The notes: generated from the letters alone by a model not told the origin. 64,000 bases of DNA from FEN-1073 sp963780865 (GCA_963780865.1 CAWADT010000022.1:124001-188000); one strand, 5' to 3'; counted from the first letter of the stretch, positions 25,501-34,348 are shown. Made by a program: numbers and translations.

Positions 25501-26343
25501 CATGTTCGCCCGTTCCAGACCCGCCGCGGCAAGGCGATGGCTTTCGCTACGCTCGAGGATCTGCAGGGTTCGATCGAGCTGATCCTCTTCCCGTCGGTGT
25601 GGGATAAGGTCAAAGCGGTAATCGAAGACGGCGCGGTGGTGCTGGTGAGCGGCAAGGCGGAGACCGGAACCGGCACGCCGCGGGTGCTCGCCGAAACGAT
25701 CACCACGGACCTTAAAAATGCCGGCACCGCGCGGAAGAAGGATCCGGCCCCGACCTCGGCCGTTCCCACGCCGATCGTTCCCGCCGATCCCGCCTCTCCG
25801 AGCGAGGAGGATTGGATGCCGCCGCCGTGCGATCCGTTGGATGAGATGGCAGCGGTTCCGCAGATGGCGGCACCGACGCCTGCCAAGATCATGGAAATTA
25901 AAAAGGTGGATTTGCCGGTATTGCCGCCGGAGGTGATATTAGCATCTGCTCCACCAATAGCGTTACAACCACAGGAAATCAAGAAAGAGGATCCGCCCGC
26001 GATGCCGCTTCCCCCGTCTTTACCGGGGCAGGCGGCAACGGTGCCGGTGGTACCGCCCGCATCGATTGCGCAGCAAAAGATCGACGGACCGAAGATGATC
26101 GTCCTCTTCCTGCGCGAAACGGGCGACCGGGCGCGCGACACGCGCCGGTTGCGCATCCTCTACGGGTTGCTCACCTCCTATCCGGGCGAGGACCGGTTTG
26201 CATTTCACATATCCGAAGCCCAACGCACCTACCGTCTGGAATTCCCGGCCAACACCACCGCCTGGTCCGCGGAGTTGGAAAGGCAGGTGAATCACCTGGT
26301 CGGAACGGGATGCATCGAGGTGCAGCCGTGGACGGTGCAATGA
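22516..26343 (+). CDS. dnaE: DNA polymerase III subunit alpha
   Basis: A 1275-residue replicative polymerase. The PHP domain begins at once (SFVHLHVHTEYSLLDG), which fixes the start at 22516 and not at an upstream codon. The palm carries the catalytic aspartates in PDIDLDFQDD (about 394-403), followed by RYGADKVAQIITFGT. The helix-hairpin-helix region and the beta-binding part follow, then an OB fold (VQVAGMIVHVRPFQTRRG). From about residue 1080 there is a long Pro/Ala-rich linker and a final small domain (IVLFLRETGDRARDTRRLR ...) that resembles the C-terminal tail domain of some DnaE1 proteins. TATAAT at 22454-22459 may be its -10 box. The stop overlaps the start of the next gene (ATGA). Confidence 0.95.
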   Translation: MSFVHLHVHTEYSLLDGLGKIPRLVARAKELGMPALAITDHGVMFGVVEFYNAAREAGIRPIIGIEAYLAPRGMHDREARVDRDPPHLLLLAQTDAGYRNLLQIASAAQLEGFYYKPRIDREYLAAHAEGLICTSGCLAAEIPHALAEGRTQDAERLIGWYKDLFGDRFYIELQEHEIPELREVNKRLVELAPRFGVGMVATNDVHYVMPEDSTAHDILLCIQTQTVVSETNRMRMSGSSYYLRSPQEMQALFGEVPGAIANTLAIAERCSVDLGFKGYHLPVFPVPEGKTSEGYLRELCAEGLRERYGARADEPDIQKRLEYELGIIHKMGFDMYFLIVWDLCRYALQSRIWYNARGSAEGSLAAYALRITLVDPLEHGLIFERFLNPSRVSMPDIDLDFQDDQRGRVLEYAARRYGADKVAQIITFGTMAARAAVRDVGRVLDIPLPEVDKLAKLIPNTPGRAVTLAEALQEVPALRETYEGTDYLRDLVDTAAKLEGVIRNAGTHAAGVVISDKPLVEYVPLHRPTRGALEDSPVAAVTQFEMQVLDKLGLLKVDFLGLATLTVMQRACALISERHDKEFTLDTIPTDDPAIFELLGRGETDGVFQVEGSGMRRYLMEMKPTRLDHVIAMIALFRPGPIEFIPLYIQRMHGLQPVEYRHPSLEPILRETYGILIYQEQLMRAVIDMAGYTPSEADDLRKAVSKKNAESIKKHRAKFIAGAGKVLQIQADLAAAIFDDWEGFARYGFNKAHAADYGVICAQTAYLKAHYPVEFMTALLSASKNEIEKVALYIADCRRMGVAVLPPSVNHSGWDFTIEEKAEGGYAIRYGLGAVKNVGEGPVNEFLRVREQTGPFASLDDLAARVDLRRVGKRALESLVKVGALDALGERVGVLNSLDAILSVSASHFRAQEAGQISMFASAAGAPIETITLAPSGTVAKRTMLEWEKELLGLYVSDHPLSAYLEELQNVVTHYSAELTEPVNGAHVQVAGMIVHVRPFQTRRGKAMAFATLEDLQGSIELILFPSVWDKVKAVIEDGAVVLVSGKAETGTGTPRVLAETITTDLKNAGTARKKDPAPTSAVPTPIVPADPASPSEEDWMPPPCDPLDEMAAVPQMAAPTPAKIMEIKKVDLPVLPPEVILASAPPIALQPQEIKKEDPPAMPLPPSLPGQAATVPVVPPASIAQQKIDGPKMIVLFLRETGDRARDTRRLRILYGLLTSYPGEDRFAFHISEAQRTYRLEFPANTTAWSAELERQVNHLVGTGCIEVQPWTVQ

Positions 26344-26804
26344 AGAAGACGGGGGCTTTTGTCCGTATTTTCCCACGCGCCCTGGTGATCGCGGCGGGTA
26401 TTACCACCGGCTGCCTGATGACCGGCCTGGGGCTGGCGATCCGGCTGCAGGATGCGGTTCCCGCCGGCGGGCTTAGCGCGTGGTTTGGAACGGCGTTCTT
26501 CGACGGCTTGGGGTGGACCGCCTACCGGACGGGATGGGTGCTGGTGCTGGAGGGGATCTTCTGGGTGGCGGCGATGGCGGCGTGGGGAACGCGCAACCGC
26601 TGGGGCTGGTGGACCGCGGTGGCGGCCGGCGTCGCTTCCCTGGTGTTCGCCCCCGGAGGGACGATCGCGGGAATTTTCGTCCTGGCGATGTTGATTCCGT
26701 TCATTCTGCACGACCGTCCCTGGCGCGAGGCGATGAAACGCAGGGCGGAGGGCAAAGCGCCGGCCGCTGAGGCAATCGATCTGGCGAAATGCGATTCAGG
26801 ATAA
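26340..26804 (+). CDS. Small four-helix membrane protein of unknown function
   Basis: A 154-residue protein overlapping the dnaE stop by four bases (ATGA), so it is probably translated by coupling. It has hydrophobic segments near residues 12-32 (LVIAAGITTGCLMTGLGLAI), 62-80 (VLVLEGIFWVAAMAAW), 87-103 and 105-122, and a basic C-terminal tail. I do not recognise a family. Its position in the dnaE operon need not imply a replication role. Confidence 0.6.
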   Translation: MKKTGAFVRIFPRALVIAAGITTGCLMTGLGLAIRLQDAVPAGGLSAWFGTAFFDGLGWTAYRTGWVLVLEGIFWVAAMAAWGTRNRWGWWTAVAAGVASLVFAPGGTIAGIFVLAMLIPFILHDRPWREAMKRRAEGKAPAAEAIDLAKCDSG

Positions 26805-26993
26805 GAGTGAAGTGCAAGGAATCACTCTGACTGCCGGTTCTGGTAGGAGGATTTCGCGGTTCCAACCGATTTCGCAGAAAATCGGCACTGGAGGGCTACT
26901 CCCAAGGATTGGGTCTTTCCGTGTAATCCATATAGTCCGAGAAATCCGCGGACATCTGTTTAAAAAGCAAAGGACGGCCCCGAGCAAGCAGGC

Positions 26994-27179
26994 ATGGAAA
27001 ATAAACTGGCCTCTAAATTCAATACCGCTTCCGCGCTCAACATCCTGGCCGGCGTTCTTTTCGTTGCGGCCGCGTTCCATCCGCTGACCGGAGAGCCGGG
27101 TGTTGAATACGCGTATATTTTCATCGGGGCGTTATTTATCCTATTGGGGATTGCGGGGGTTATCAGGAAATCCAAATAG
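26994..27179 (+). CDS. Small two-helix membrane protein
   Basis: A 61-residue product: MENKLASKFNTASALN, then helix 1 (ILAGVLFVAAAF), a short loop, helix 2 (YIFIGALFILLGIAGVI) and a basic end RKSK. The topology and positive tail look real, but there is no recognisable family and only a weak ribosome binding site. It could be a genuine small membrane protein of a type common in this lineage. Confidence 0.5.
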   Translation: MENKLASKFNTASALNILAGVLFVAAAFHPLTGEPGVEYAYIFIGALFILLGIAGVIRKSK

Positions 27180-27525
27180 TCGCGATCGCCGGGAAAAACT
27201 GAAGGCTGAAATACTATGCGCCGGTTTCACTCATCCGGCGAAAGTCCGACGCGCTCGGGAGGAAGGCCGGAGCGCCGGGAAGAATCGGCAGAGATATCTA
27301 AAGAGGGCGAAATTAACTGGAGACCAGGGGAAGAGATGATGATTCCAAAAAATCCGTCTTCGAGGTGCCTTGGTTGGAAGAAGGCAGTTCTAAATATTTT
27401 GAAAACAGACAAAGTGCCCTTCGAGCACTCGTTGGGAATGAAAATCCAATGGTTTTTGTGATCGAAAATAACCAACGTGGATCATCTTAGCAGCGGAACA
27501 CCATTCAATTTTCGGAGGAGAAAAA
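27180..27525. other. Intergenic stretch without a convincing gene
   Basis: Short open frames here encode low-complexity basic peptides and have no ribosome binding sites. The only clear signal is GGAGGAG at about 27514-27520, which serves the gene at 27526. Confidence 0.4.
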
Positions 27526-28134
27526 ATGGCTTATAGGGGAACGTCGACGATCATGGCGCAGGTGGCCGTCAGTTGTGAAAGGTGCGGGAACGGTTTCGGC
27601 TATAACCACAAACTCGCCAGTTTTGCGCAACATTCGAACGAGTATAGGGCAATGGCAATCGCGCAGGAAAATCTGCAAAAACGGATCGATGCGGTCAAGG
27701 CCGGTAATGTTGGCTTAATTGCGGAGAATAAACGCTGTCCGAAATGTGGTTATGTTCAATCCTGGATGATTGCTCCCATTCGCAAACGGCGAGGGATGAT
27801 CTGGGGTTTGGTATTCGGAATCGCAACCTATGTAGTAGCTTTTCCGATGCTCTTCGTGCTAAATAATAGTCCCTTGCATAGCGATTATATGATTCCGGTC
27901 TTTTTCTTCGTGTTGCCAGTGGCAATCTATTTTATCGTTCGCTCGATTGTTATGTTGCTCTATCGACCGAATAGGGGAAGCGAGGTCCAACCGCAAGCCA
28001 AGCTGCCCAATATCGAATTCAAATCCCCGTTGGATTTGGATAATTCCGGCGAATGGAAATGTCCGAATTGCGGAGGAACCAATCCGGCCAAAAGAAAAAC
28101 TTGTTTGGGGTGTAATACGCCCAACCCAGCTTAA
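27526..28134 (+). CDS. Zinc-ribbon membrane protein
   Basis: A 202-residue protein. An N-terminal cysteine knuckle (C17-x2-C20) pairs with RCPKCGY to form a split zinc ribbon around a helical insert. Two hydrophobic segments follow (GLVFGIATYVVAFPMLFVL and VFFFVLPVAIYFIVRSIVML), then a C-terminal second zinc ribbon (WKCPNCGG with CLGCNTP). This could be a RanBP2/double-zinc-ribbon type module on the cytoplasmic face of the membrane. No catalytic motif is seen and the function is unknown. A strong GGAGGAG lies seven bases before the ATG. The stop lies directly beside a GCCCAAC box (28118-28124) and palindromic DNA. Confidence 0.7.
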   Translation: MAYRGTSTIMAQVAVSCERCGNGFGYNHKLASFAQHSNEYRAMAIAQENLQKRIDAVKAGNVGLIAENKRCPKCGYVQSWMIAPIRKRRGMIWGLVFGIATYVVAFPMLFVLNNSPLHSDYMIPVFFFVLPVAIYFIVRSIVMLLYRPNRGSEVQPQAKLPNIEFKSPLDLDNSGEWKCPNCGGTNPAKRKTCLGCNTPNPA

Positions 28135-28400
28135 GCTTGGGTGGTTATAAGGCCCACCCCACAGCGGCAACCCGCCCCAGCTTGGGTGGGCTGGGGTAAC
28201 CTTCCGCGAAGAACATACGGGGTCAGGCTCGCCGATGCTCTTCGCTCGTCCGCTTCGCAACATCATCGCTCAAAGAGCAATAACGAGCGGTGATGCTTCG
28301 CGGGTGCAGGCGGGGGACGGATAGAGTCCTCCGCCGTTCGGCGCTCAGAAGACTGAACCTTGTATTTGTCGACAGGCATCTCTATTCACTGAGGATAACT

Positions 28401-28775
28401 ATGAACATCATTCTTTGGGTATTGCAAATTATCCTGTGCATAAAATTCTTATCCACTTCCTTTTCGCATGGCGTGCAAACCAACAATTCCAAAATGGAAC
28501 AATCCATTAAAAAAATGGGTTCTTCCGCGCCCATATTTCACAGAATCTTCGCCATCATCATATTGATTGGAGCGATAGGAGTTCTTCTTCCCTCAATCTT
28601 CGGGTTGAATAATTTGATTACTATTCTTTCCGGCATATTGCTGATGGTCATCATGGCGTTGTCAATTGTCTTTCACCTCCGCAGCCGAGAACAACCGGTA
28701 TTGCTCGCCGATTTGGTCTTATGCATTCTTTCCGCATTCGTTGCGTTTGGCCGCTGGAGGTTATTCCCCTTGTAG
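28401..28775 (+). CDS. DoxX-like small membrane protein
   Basis: A 124-residue protein with four predicted helices: NIILWVLQIILCIKFLST, a second at IFAIIILIGAIGVLLPSIF, a third at LITILSGILLMVIMALSIVF and a fourth at LLADLVLCILSAFVAFG. The order, and the charged residues between helices 1 and 2, fit the DoxX/DoxX-like family. Members are mostly of unknown role; some belong to thiosulfate or oxidative-stress modules. The ATG at 28401 follows GAGGATAAC. A GCCCAAC box starts about ten bases after the stop, as next to the attC-like elements further downstream. Confidence 0.6.
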   Translation: MNIILWVLQIILCIKFLSTSFSHGVQTNNSKMEQSIKKMGSSAPIFHRIFAIIILIGAIGVLLPSIFGLNNLITILSGILLMVIMALSIVFHLRSREQPVLLADLVLCILSAFVAFGRWRLFPL

Positions 28776-29258
28776 GAAACGAGGCGCCCAACCGGCGGCG
28801 TCTACCCGCCCCGTCTTTTCGGATGAAGATGACCCCAAGAAAGAACGCGCAATGGCTAAGCATTGGCCAACCCGGCGAATTCAGCAGAGTGTTTGTTGGT
28901 TTTCAGAGGTTCTTGTCTCTGTTGCCAAGTGTGGCGTAGCCACGTTCGAGGGCAAGGGGGCAACAAGCAAATACAACTAACCGATTAATCCTTCAGTCAA
29001 ATTACCGAATTATCCTAAGGTAAGCTTCCTATAGAATAAATGGTTGCATGCATAAGCGGCCAAACGCATAAACCGCTAGCCGGTGGGCGGATAGAATCAT
29101 GTTCAAATTAATCAATAAAAAATGGGAAGATGACCCAATAATTATTGGAAGTGATTAAATAAATTAAAATATTCTCCAATGAATAAACCGTCTGTCCAAT
29201 TCTATAATTACGTTTGAATAAACCGGACCATTGATCCTGAAAAAATAAGGAGGGGAAT
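28776..29258. other. Intergenic stretch with repeat fragments
   Basis: It opens with GCGCCCAACCGGCGGCG, similar to the box at the ends of the elements in the 53-62 kb region, but I find no matching right end. The rest is AT-rich with no convincing gene. AAGGAGGGGAA before 29259 is a ribosome binding site. Confidence 0.4.
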
Positions 29259-29873
29259 ATGAATCGTACAACGCTTGGTATTTCTGTTCTGGTCGTTTTT
29301 TCGTTTCTCTCCGCGTGCAGTACGGCCACCAGCACGCCGACCAGCATCCTTGTTCCGACGTCCGCTTCGGCGCCAACCAGCACGCAACAGCAAACGGCGG
29401 TGGCGACGGCAAAGACATCGCTTGACCCCTGTGAGGTGATCACCAGTAAGGAGGCGTCGACGCTCGCCGGCGCCTCGTTCGGAGCGGGCGTGGAGAGCGT
29501 CACTTCCGGCGGCGGAAATTTCTGCACCTACGGCGCCAACACCAAGAACGTGTTTATGGTGTTCGTCGGCCAGGCGGCGGACATAGCCACGGCGAAGAAG
29601 TATCAAGCCGATTTCTTGGCCACGATTTAGGAGAACCTGGCGCAGCTGACTAGCGAAGGGTTTGTCCCGACCGATGTGGCCGGATTGGGGGATGCGGCGA
29701 TCTACGACGAGGCGAGCTTCACCTTGCCGACGGGGACCCTCAACGGCAGCGTAATCGGCGTCCGGAAGGGTACAATCTTCTTCGGCTTTAGCGATCTTGT
29801 CGCCGACGGGCCGGCGCCCACCCGCGCGGCGATGGAAGCCGAGGCCAAGACCATCCTTGGACAGCTGCCTTAG
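29259..29873 (+). pseudogene. DUF3558-like lipoprotein gene with an in-frame TAG
   Basis: Reads as a lipoprotein: lipobox FLSAC near residue 20, a Thr/Ser/Pro linker, then a domain starting LDPCEVITSKEASTLAG. A TAG at 29628-29630 interrupts it after residue 123, and the same frame continues without any other stop as ENLAQLTSEGFVPTDVAGLG to GQLP at 29873. Removing one stop therefore gives a complete 204-residue protein. The second half matches the family pattern (VAGLGDAAIYDEA..., as in small surface lipoproteins of the DUF3558 type). TAG could derive from CAG by one change. This could be a recent nonsense mutation, a sequencing error, or readthrough. Confidence 0.75.
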
Positions 29874-30010
29874 GCTTGGCGCCGATTTGTCCGCGACAAA
29901 GGCAAGATCCTCAATGAGATTCCGCAGCGGTAGGCATAGGATTCAGGTGATTCACAATTGGTAATGGTTATTCTGCCTACAGCAACAGCCCTGCACCCTA
30001 GCACAATCCA

Positions 30011-30045
30011 GTGCCCTTCCACATCCGAAGGGCACTTTGCTTTTC
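30011..30045 (+). terminator. Terminator after the interrupted lipoprotein gene
   Basis: GTGCCCTT and AAGGGCAC pair around CCACATCCG and are followed by TTTGCTTTTC. The remaining part of the 29874-30405 gap shows no gene. Confidence 0.65.
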
Positions 30046-30405
30046 GGGGCGGACTGTTTCCGTGAAAAATCCAAGACCGCGAATGATCGCGGGCAGGCAG
30101 GATGAGGACGGAATTTATCGTGATGACGAATTGGATATGGAATATTCCGGTTAAAATGAAAATGGAAATTCGAACACGGCATACGGAAAAACCCGTCTTC
30201 GCCGGGCGATAGAGGTTTTTCATGCCGGGAAGCGCGAACCCGTGGAATTCTTTGCGCTTGGTTTTACGAGCTCAATCCCATCCAGCAGAGCACCCATTGC
30301 GCATTTCGGCCAGACGGCCGGCTGCTGGGTTTGGCGACTTATGGTAAAGGTGGACGTAGGTTATTATTGGCAAAGATAAATCAAATCAGTTCCGGAGAAA
30401 AAGTC

Positions 30406-31371
30406 ATGAAAGCGATTGTCTACACAAAGTATGGCCCCCCGGATGTCCTTCAGCTCAGGGACGTGGAACGGCCCGCCCCCAAGGAAGGCGAAATCCTGGT
30501 TAAAATCCACGCGGCCTCTTTGAATGCCTATGACTGGCATTTCCTGACCGCCGATATTTTCCTGATTCGGCTGGCGGGCGGGGGGCTGTTTAAACCCAAA
30601 GATACGCGGCTCGGCGCGGATATTGCGGGCCGGGTGGAAGCGGTCGGCAGGAACAGCGGGCAATTTCAACCGGGTGATGAAGTGTTCGGGGATGTGGGCA
30701 AAGGGGGTTTTGCCGAATATGTTTCCGCCCCGGAACGCGTACTGGCGCGGAAACCGGCCAATCTTTCGTTTGAGCAGGCGGCGGCCGTGCCCATGGCGGC
30801 CATCACCGCCCTGCAGGCCCTGCGGGATGCAGGGCGGATTCAGCCGGGGCAGAAGGTTTTAATCAACGGGGCCTCCGGAGGCGTGGGAACGTTTGCGGTG
30901 CAGATTGCCAAAACCTTTGGGGCCGAGGTAACGGCCGTTTGCTCCGCGGGGAAAATGGATTTGGCGCGCTCGCTGAGTGCGGATCACGTGATCGACTATA
31001 CCAAGGAAGATTTCACCAAAAACGATCAGCGGTACGACCTCATTCTTGCCGCCAACGGATACCATCCGATTACCGCGTACAAGCGCGCCTTGGCTCCCAA
31101 GGGAATTTACGTCATGGCCGGCGGCGCCACGGCGCAAATCTTCCAGGCGCTCCTCCTGGGGCCAAGGATTTCGGAAACCGGCGGCAGGAAATTAGGGAGC
31201 ATGACGGCCCATCTCAATCAAAAGGATTATTCTTTTCTCAAAGATCTTCTGGAGGCGGGCAAAATCGTACCGGTTATCGATCGATGCTATCCGTTAAGCG
31301 AGGCTGCCGATGCGCTCCGATATCTTGGCGAAGGGAATGCCCGGGGAAAAATAGTCCTCACGATGGAATGA
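30406..31371 (+). CDS. NAD(P)-dependent alcohol dehydrogenase, quinone-oxidoreductase-like (MDR family, no zinc)
   Basis: A 321-residue MDR protein beginning MKAIVYTKYGPPDVLQL, the usual start of the zinc-free quinone-reductase-like branch. The nucleotide motif is NGASGGVGTFAVQIAK. VCSAGKMDLARSLSADHVIDY follows the GASGGVG strand as in relatives that prefer NADP(H). The zinc-ligand cysteines of classical alcohol dehydrogenases are missing. It would reduce an activated double bond, quinone or aldehyde in the cytoplasm. The start at 30406 is preceded by CCGGAGAAA. It stands alone between intergenic repeats. Confidence 0.85.
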   Translation: MKAIVYTKYGPPDVLQLRDVERPAPKEGEILVKIHAASLNAYDWHFLTADIFLIRLAGGGLFKPKDTRLGADIAGRVEAVGRNSGQFQPGDEVFGDVGKGGFAEYVSAPERVLARKPANLSFEQAAAVPMAAITALQALRDAGRIQPGQKVLINGASGGVGTFAVQIAKTFGAEVTAVCSAGKMDLARSLSADHVIDYTKEDFTKNDQRYDLILAANGYHPITAYKRALAPKGIYVMAGGATAQIFQALLLGPRISETGGRKLGSMTAHLNQKDYSFLKDLLEAGKIVPVIDRCYPLSEAADALRYLGEGNARGKIVLTME

Positions 31372-31518
31372 GGTGGCCAGAATCTCAATATCCGACATTA
31401 AATAAGGCGGCTCAACCGCCCTACCAAAGTGTTTTTAAAAAAAATGGCATGGCAGGATGAGAGTTTTGCAATGAGGGAGCCGCGTCCGTCCATGGAACGT
31501 TTATGATGAGGTGACGAG

Positions 31519-31950
31519 ATGGTCATCGAGGTCAGGGTGCTTGGTCCAGGCGAGGAAACGGTTCTCCAAAACGCAACGCCGAATGTTTTTGATCATCCCG
31601 TGGACCCCCGCCTCGCCGCCGAGTTTCTCCGCGACGGCCGGCATCATCTGGCCGTGGCCCTGGACGGAGAGGCGGTGGTTGGTTTCGCGTCGGGCGTCAC
31701 CTACCTGCATCCCGACAAGCCGCTCGAGCTTTGGATCAACGAAGTTGCGGTGGCTTCCAATTATCGCAGGCAAGGCATCGGCGCACGGGTCATTCAAGCT
31801 TTGATGGGAACGGGACGCGAATTGGGATGCCACGCAGCGTGGGTGCTCACCGATCGGTCGAACGCCCCCGCGAACCGATTGTATCAATCCGTTGGAGGCG
31901 CGATAGGCCCGGGCGAAACCATCCTGTATTCGTTTGCGCTCGATCGATGA
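31519..31950 (+). CDS. GNAT family N-acetyltransferase (AAC(3)-I-like)
   Basis: A 143-residue acetyltransferase. The acetyl-CoA loop is RRQGIGARV after the beta-strand ELWINEVAV, as in all GNAT proteins, and the C-terminal strand contains NRLYQSVGG. The N-terminal half (FDHPVDPRLAAEFL, then HHLAVALDGEAVVGFASG) resembles the AAC(3)-I/aminoglycoside-type subgroup, but this subgroup includes many proteins with other or unknown substrates. It is cytoplasmic. Resistance should not be assumed from this similarity. Confidence 0.8.
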   Translation: MVIEVRVLGPGEETVLQNATPNVFDHPVDPRLAAEFLRDGRHHLAVALDGEAVVGFASGVTYLHPDKPLELWINEVAVASNYRRQGIGARVIQALMGTGRELGCHAAWVLTDRSNAPANRLYQSVGGAIGPGETILYSFALDR

Positions 31951-32123
31951 ATGGGCGTTGAAAAATAAAAGCAGCCCAATCGATGACGACAAACGGGTTT
32001 GGCTTTTCGTGAGTGGAATCCTTGAATCCTTATCCGGTCTGGATCCGTGTAAAATACCATCCATTACCGAGGAATATCCCATCCGGAATTTGCCGGAAAA
32101 GGTCATATGCCTTTGGTAATCTG

Positions 32124-32152
32124 TTGTTTGTGCCGGCGTTGCATGCTATAAA
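32124..32152 (+). promoter_or_regulatory. Promoter of the aldo/keto reductase gene
   Basis: TTGTTT at 32124-32129 and TATAAA at 32147-32152 are 17 bases apart. A good ribosome binding site (AAAGGAG) follows, ending 9 bases before the ATG at 32194. Confidence 0.6.
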
Positions 32153-32193
32153 AGCCTAACCAACGGCAATGCGCTCAGAAAGGAGTTGCCAGG

Positions 32194-33207
32194 ATGGACT
32201 ATAAGTTGATCGGCAGGACCGGCGTCAAAGTCTCCGCCTTGTGTTTTGGAACCATGTCGTTCGGAGGGGACGCAGACAAAGCCACCTCCCAAACCCTCTT
32301 TCATCGTTGCCGGGAGGCCGGAATTAATTTCTTCGATTGCGCCGACGTCTATCAAGAGGGGGTCGCTGAAGAAATCCTGGGCGAACTGGTTGCCCCGTGC
32401 CGGGACGAAGTGATTCTGACCAGCAAAGTCTTTTTCCCCACGGGGGAGGATCTGAATGCGCGCGGCGCCTCGCGCCGCCACCTCGTGGCCGCCGTCGAAG
32501 CCAGCCTCAAGCGCCTGAAGACGGATCATCTCGATTTTTATTTCATTCACCGATTCGACGCCGGTACGCCGCTTGAAGAAACGCTTCGCGCATTGGACGA
32601 TCTGGTGCGCTGGGGGAAGATTCTCTACCCGGCGGCGAGCAATTTTGCCGCCTGGCAGTATGCGAAAGCCTTGGGGATCTCGGCTCAAGCCGGACTGGCC
32701 CGTTTTGAGTGCATTCAACCTATGTATAACCTGGTGAAACGCCAGGCGGAAGTGGAAATCCTGCCCATGGCGCTTTCGGAAACTCTGGGAGTGATTCCCT
32801 ATAGTCCGCTCGGGGGAGGTTTGCTGACCGGCAAATACGGCACTTCGCGCCGGCCGGCGTCTGGACGGTTGATCGATAATAAAATGTACAAGACGCGGTA
32901 TGGGGTGGGCGGGACGTTTGACGTAGCCCAGCGGTTTTCCGACTTTGCGCAATCGCACGGCTTCGCGCCCGCCAGTCTGGCGGTGGCCTGGGTGGCCGGC
33001 CATCCGGCGGTGACGGCCCCGATCATCGGGGCGCGGAACCTGGTGCAGTTGGACGATTCCCTGAAAGCTGTGGAAATCAAGCTTACGCCGGATTTGCGGG
33101 CGGAAATTTCCGCGCTCGCACCCGAACCGCCGCTCGCGACGGATCGCGAGGAAGAGCGAACATCGGAAGGATTTATACCGAATCTGAAAGGAAGCGTTCC
33201 GCGGTGA
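32194..33207 (+). CDS. Aldo/keto reductase
   Basis: A 337-residue (alpha/beta)8 barrel NADPH-dependent reductase. The catalytic tetrad is complete: D48, Y53 (ADVYQEG), K78 (LTSK) and H119 (FYFIHRFD). The N-terminus MDYKLIGRTGVKVSALCFG is that of the AKR11/YajO-like branch (a general aldehyde/ketone reductase or a potassium-channel beta-subunit relative). The C-terminal NADP-binding loop is GARNLVQLDDSLKA. It is probably a detoxifying or sugar-ketone reductase in the cytoplasm. It has its own promoter. Confidence 0.9.
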   Translation: MDYKLIGRTGVKVSALCFGTMSFGGDADKATSQTLFHRCREAGINFFDCADVYQEGVAEEILGELVAPCRDEVILTSKVFFPTGEDLNARGASRRHLVAAVEASLKRLKTDHLDFYFIHRFDAGTPLEETLRALDDLVRWGKILYPAASNFAAWQYAKALGISAQAGLARFECIQPMYNLVKRQAEVEILPMALSETLGVIPYSPLGGGLLTGKYGTSRRPASGRLIDNKMYKTRYGVGGTFDVAQRFSDFAQSHGFAPASLAVAWVAGHPAVTAPIIGARNLVQLDDSLKAVEIKLTPDLRAEISALAPEPPLATDREEERTSEGFIPNLKGSVPR

Positions 33208-33341
33208 AAGCGCCCGACCGGCCAGCAAACGGTAGCGTCCATCCCGGCGTCAGAGCTCTGGTCGATGGGCGGATGGTCTGGAGCGGTTGTTGAAAAACCG
33301 GGAATTTATTTTATCTTCCGAGGAATGTCTATTTCAATGAG

Positions 33342-34028
33342 ATGCTGAATCAGACAAAGAAATCGTTTTGGGCGGGGGTCCGCGCTGAATCTCCGCTGTT
33401 AATTGGAGTATTCCCCTTTGGCCTGATCTACGGCGCACTCGCGCTCGGCGCCGGACTATCACCGGCCGCGGCGCAGATGATGTCGTCCATCGTGTTCGCG
33501 GGGTCATCCCAATTCGTCGCCGCGCAGTTGATTCATGATTCCGCGCCGGGTTTCATCATTGTCCTGACAATTGCCGTTGTCAACCTGCGCCACGTCCTGT
33601 ATAGCGCTTCCATCGCGCCTTACCTTGAACATCTTTCGACGCGATGGAAAACAGTTTTGGCCTATCTTCTGACCGATGAAGCCTATGCCGCAACCATCGT
33701 TCATTACGAAGAAGAAGGATTCACTCCGACGAGCCATTGGTTCCTTCTGGGGGCGGGGTTGGCCTTGTGGACCACATGGCAACTGAGCAGCGCCTTGGGA
33801 ATCTTCATCGGTGGGGCGCTTCCCGCTGCGTGGCCGCTCGACTTCGCGGTGCCGATTACATTTATTGCGATGGTGATCCCCGTGCTGAGGGATAAACCGA
33901 TCGTGGCGGCAGCGCTGTCGGCGGCCACGGTGGCCATACTAGCGGATAGCCTTCCGTACAAACTCGGGCTCATCCTCGCCGCGTTGGTCGGAATCGCCAC
34001 GGGAATGTATTTGGAGAATCGCGGATGA
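33342..34028 (+). CDS. azlC: AzlC family branched-chain amino acid exporter, large subunit
   Basis: A 228-residue membrane protein. Key stretches are FPFGLIYGALALGAGLSPAA, SIVFAGSSQFVAAQLI and AVVNLRHVLYSASIAPYLE, which are the family's highly conserved N-terminal part. With AzlD it exports branched-chain amino acids (the YgaZ/YgaH or BrnFE group). The stop overlaps the azlD start by four bases (ATGA), the standard coupling in this operon. Confidence 0.9.
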   Translation: MLNQTKKSFWAGVRAESPLLIGVFPFGLIYGALALGAGLSPAAAQMMSSIVFAGSSQFVAAQLIHDSAPGFIIVLTIAVVNLRHVLYSASIAPYLEHLSTRWKTVLAYLLTDEAYAATIVHYEEEGFTPTSHWFLLGAGLALWTTWQLSSALGIFIGGALPAAWPLDFAVPITFIAMVIPVLRDKPIVAAALSAATVAILADSLPYKLGLILAALVGIATGMYLENRG

Positions 34029-34348
34029 ATATCTGGCTGGTGATGTTCTTAGGGGGCGCGCTGACCTTCGGGATGCGGATGTCTTTTATCTATTTGTTCG
34101 GACGCATAGAAATCCCGGCGATGGTGAAGCGGGCTTTGCGTTTCGTGCCGCCCGCGGTTTTGTCCGCCATCATCGCGCCGGCGCTGATGATGCCAAACAA
34201 TACGTTGGAAATAAGTTTAAACAATTTTCGCTTGATGGCCGGCGTGGTTGCCATCGTCGTCGCCTGGCGGACGAAGAGCGTGCTGTGGACGATTTTGGCA
34301 GGCATGACCGCGCTGGTGATATTAATGTGGATCGCCAGGGCGGTATAA
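34025..34348 (+). CDS. azlD: AzlD family branched-chain amino acid exporter, small subunit
   Basis: A 107-residue protein with three or four helices (IWLVMFLGGALTFGMRMSF, VPPAVLSAIIAPALMM, LMAGVVAIVVAWRTKSVLW). It carries the family's LRFVPPAVLSAII pattern. It is the obligatory partner of AzlC. Confidence 0.88.
   Translation: MNIWLVMFLGGALTFGMRMSFIYLFGRIEIPAMVKRALRFVPPAVLSAIIAPALMMPNNTLEISLNNFRLMAGVVAIVVAWRTKSVLWTILAGMTALVILMWIARAV

Noticed and set aside
27216..27461. Small ORF of 81 codons before the zinc-ribbon gene
   Set aside because: No ribosome binding site and no hydrophobic or domain pattern.
28118..28200. An attC-like element after the zinc-ribbon gene
   Set aside because: A GCCCAAC box is present but no GTTRRRY partner or GCGGCT inner boxes in the right place; the rest is another palindrome.
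31519..31950. Aminoglycoside resistance gene
   Set aside because: Only a general GNAT fold with distant AAC(3)-I-like resemblance is visible; resistance cannot be claimed.
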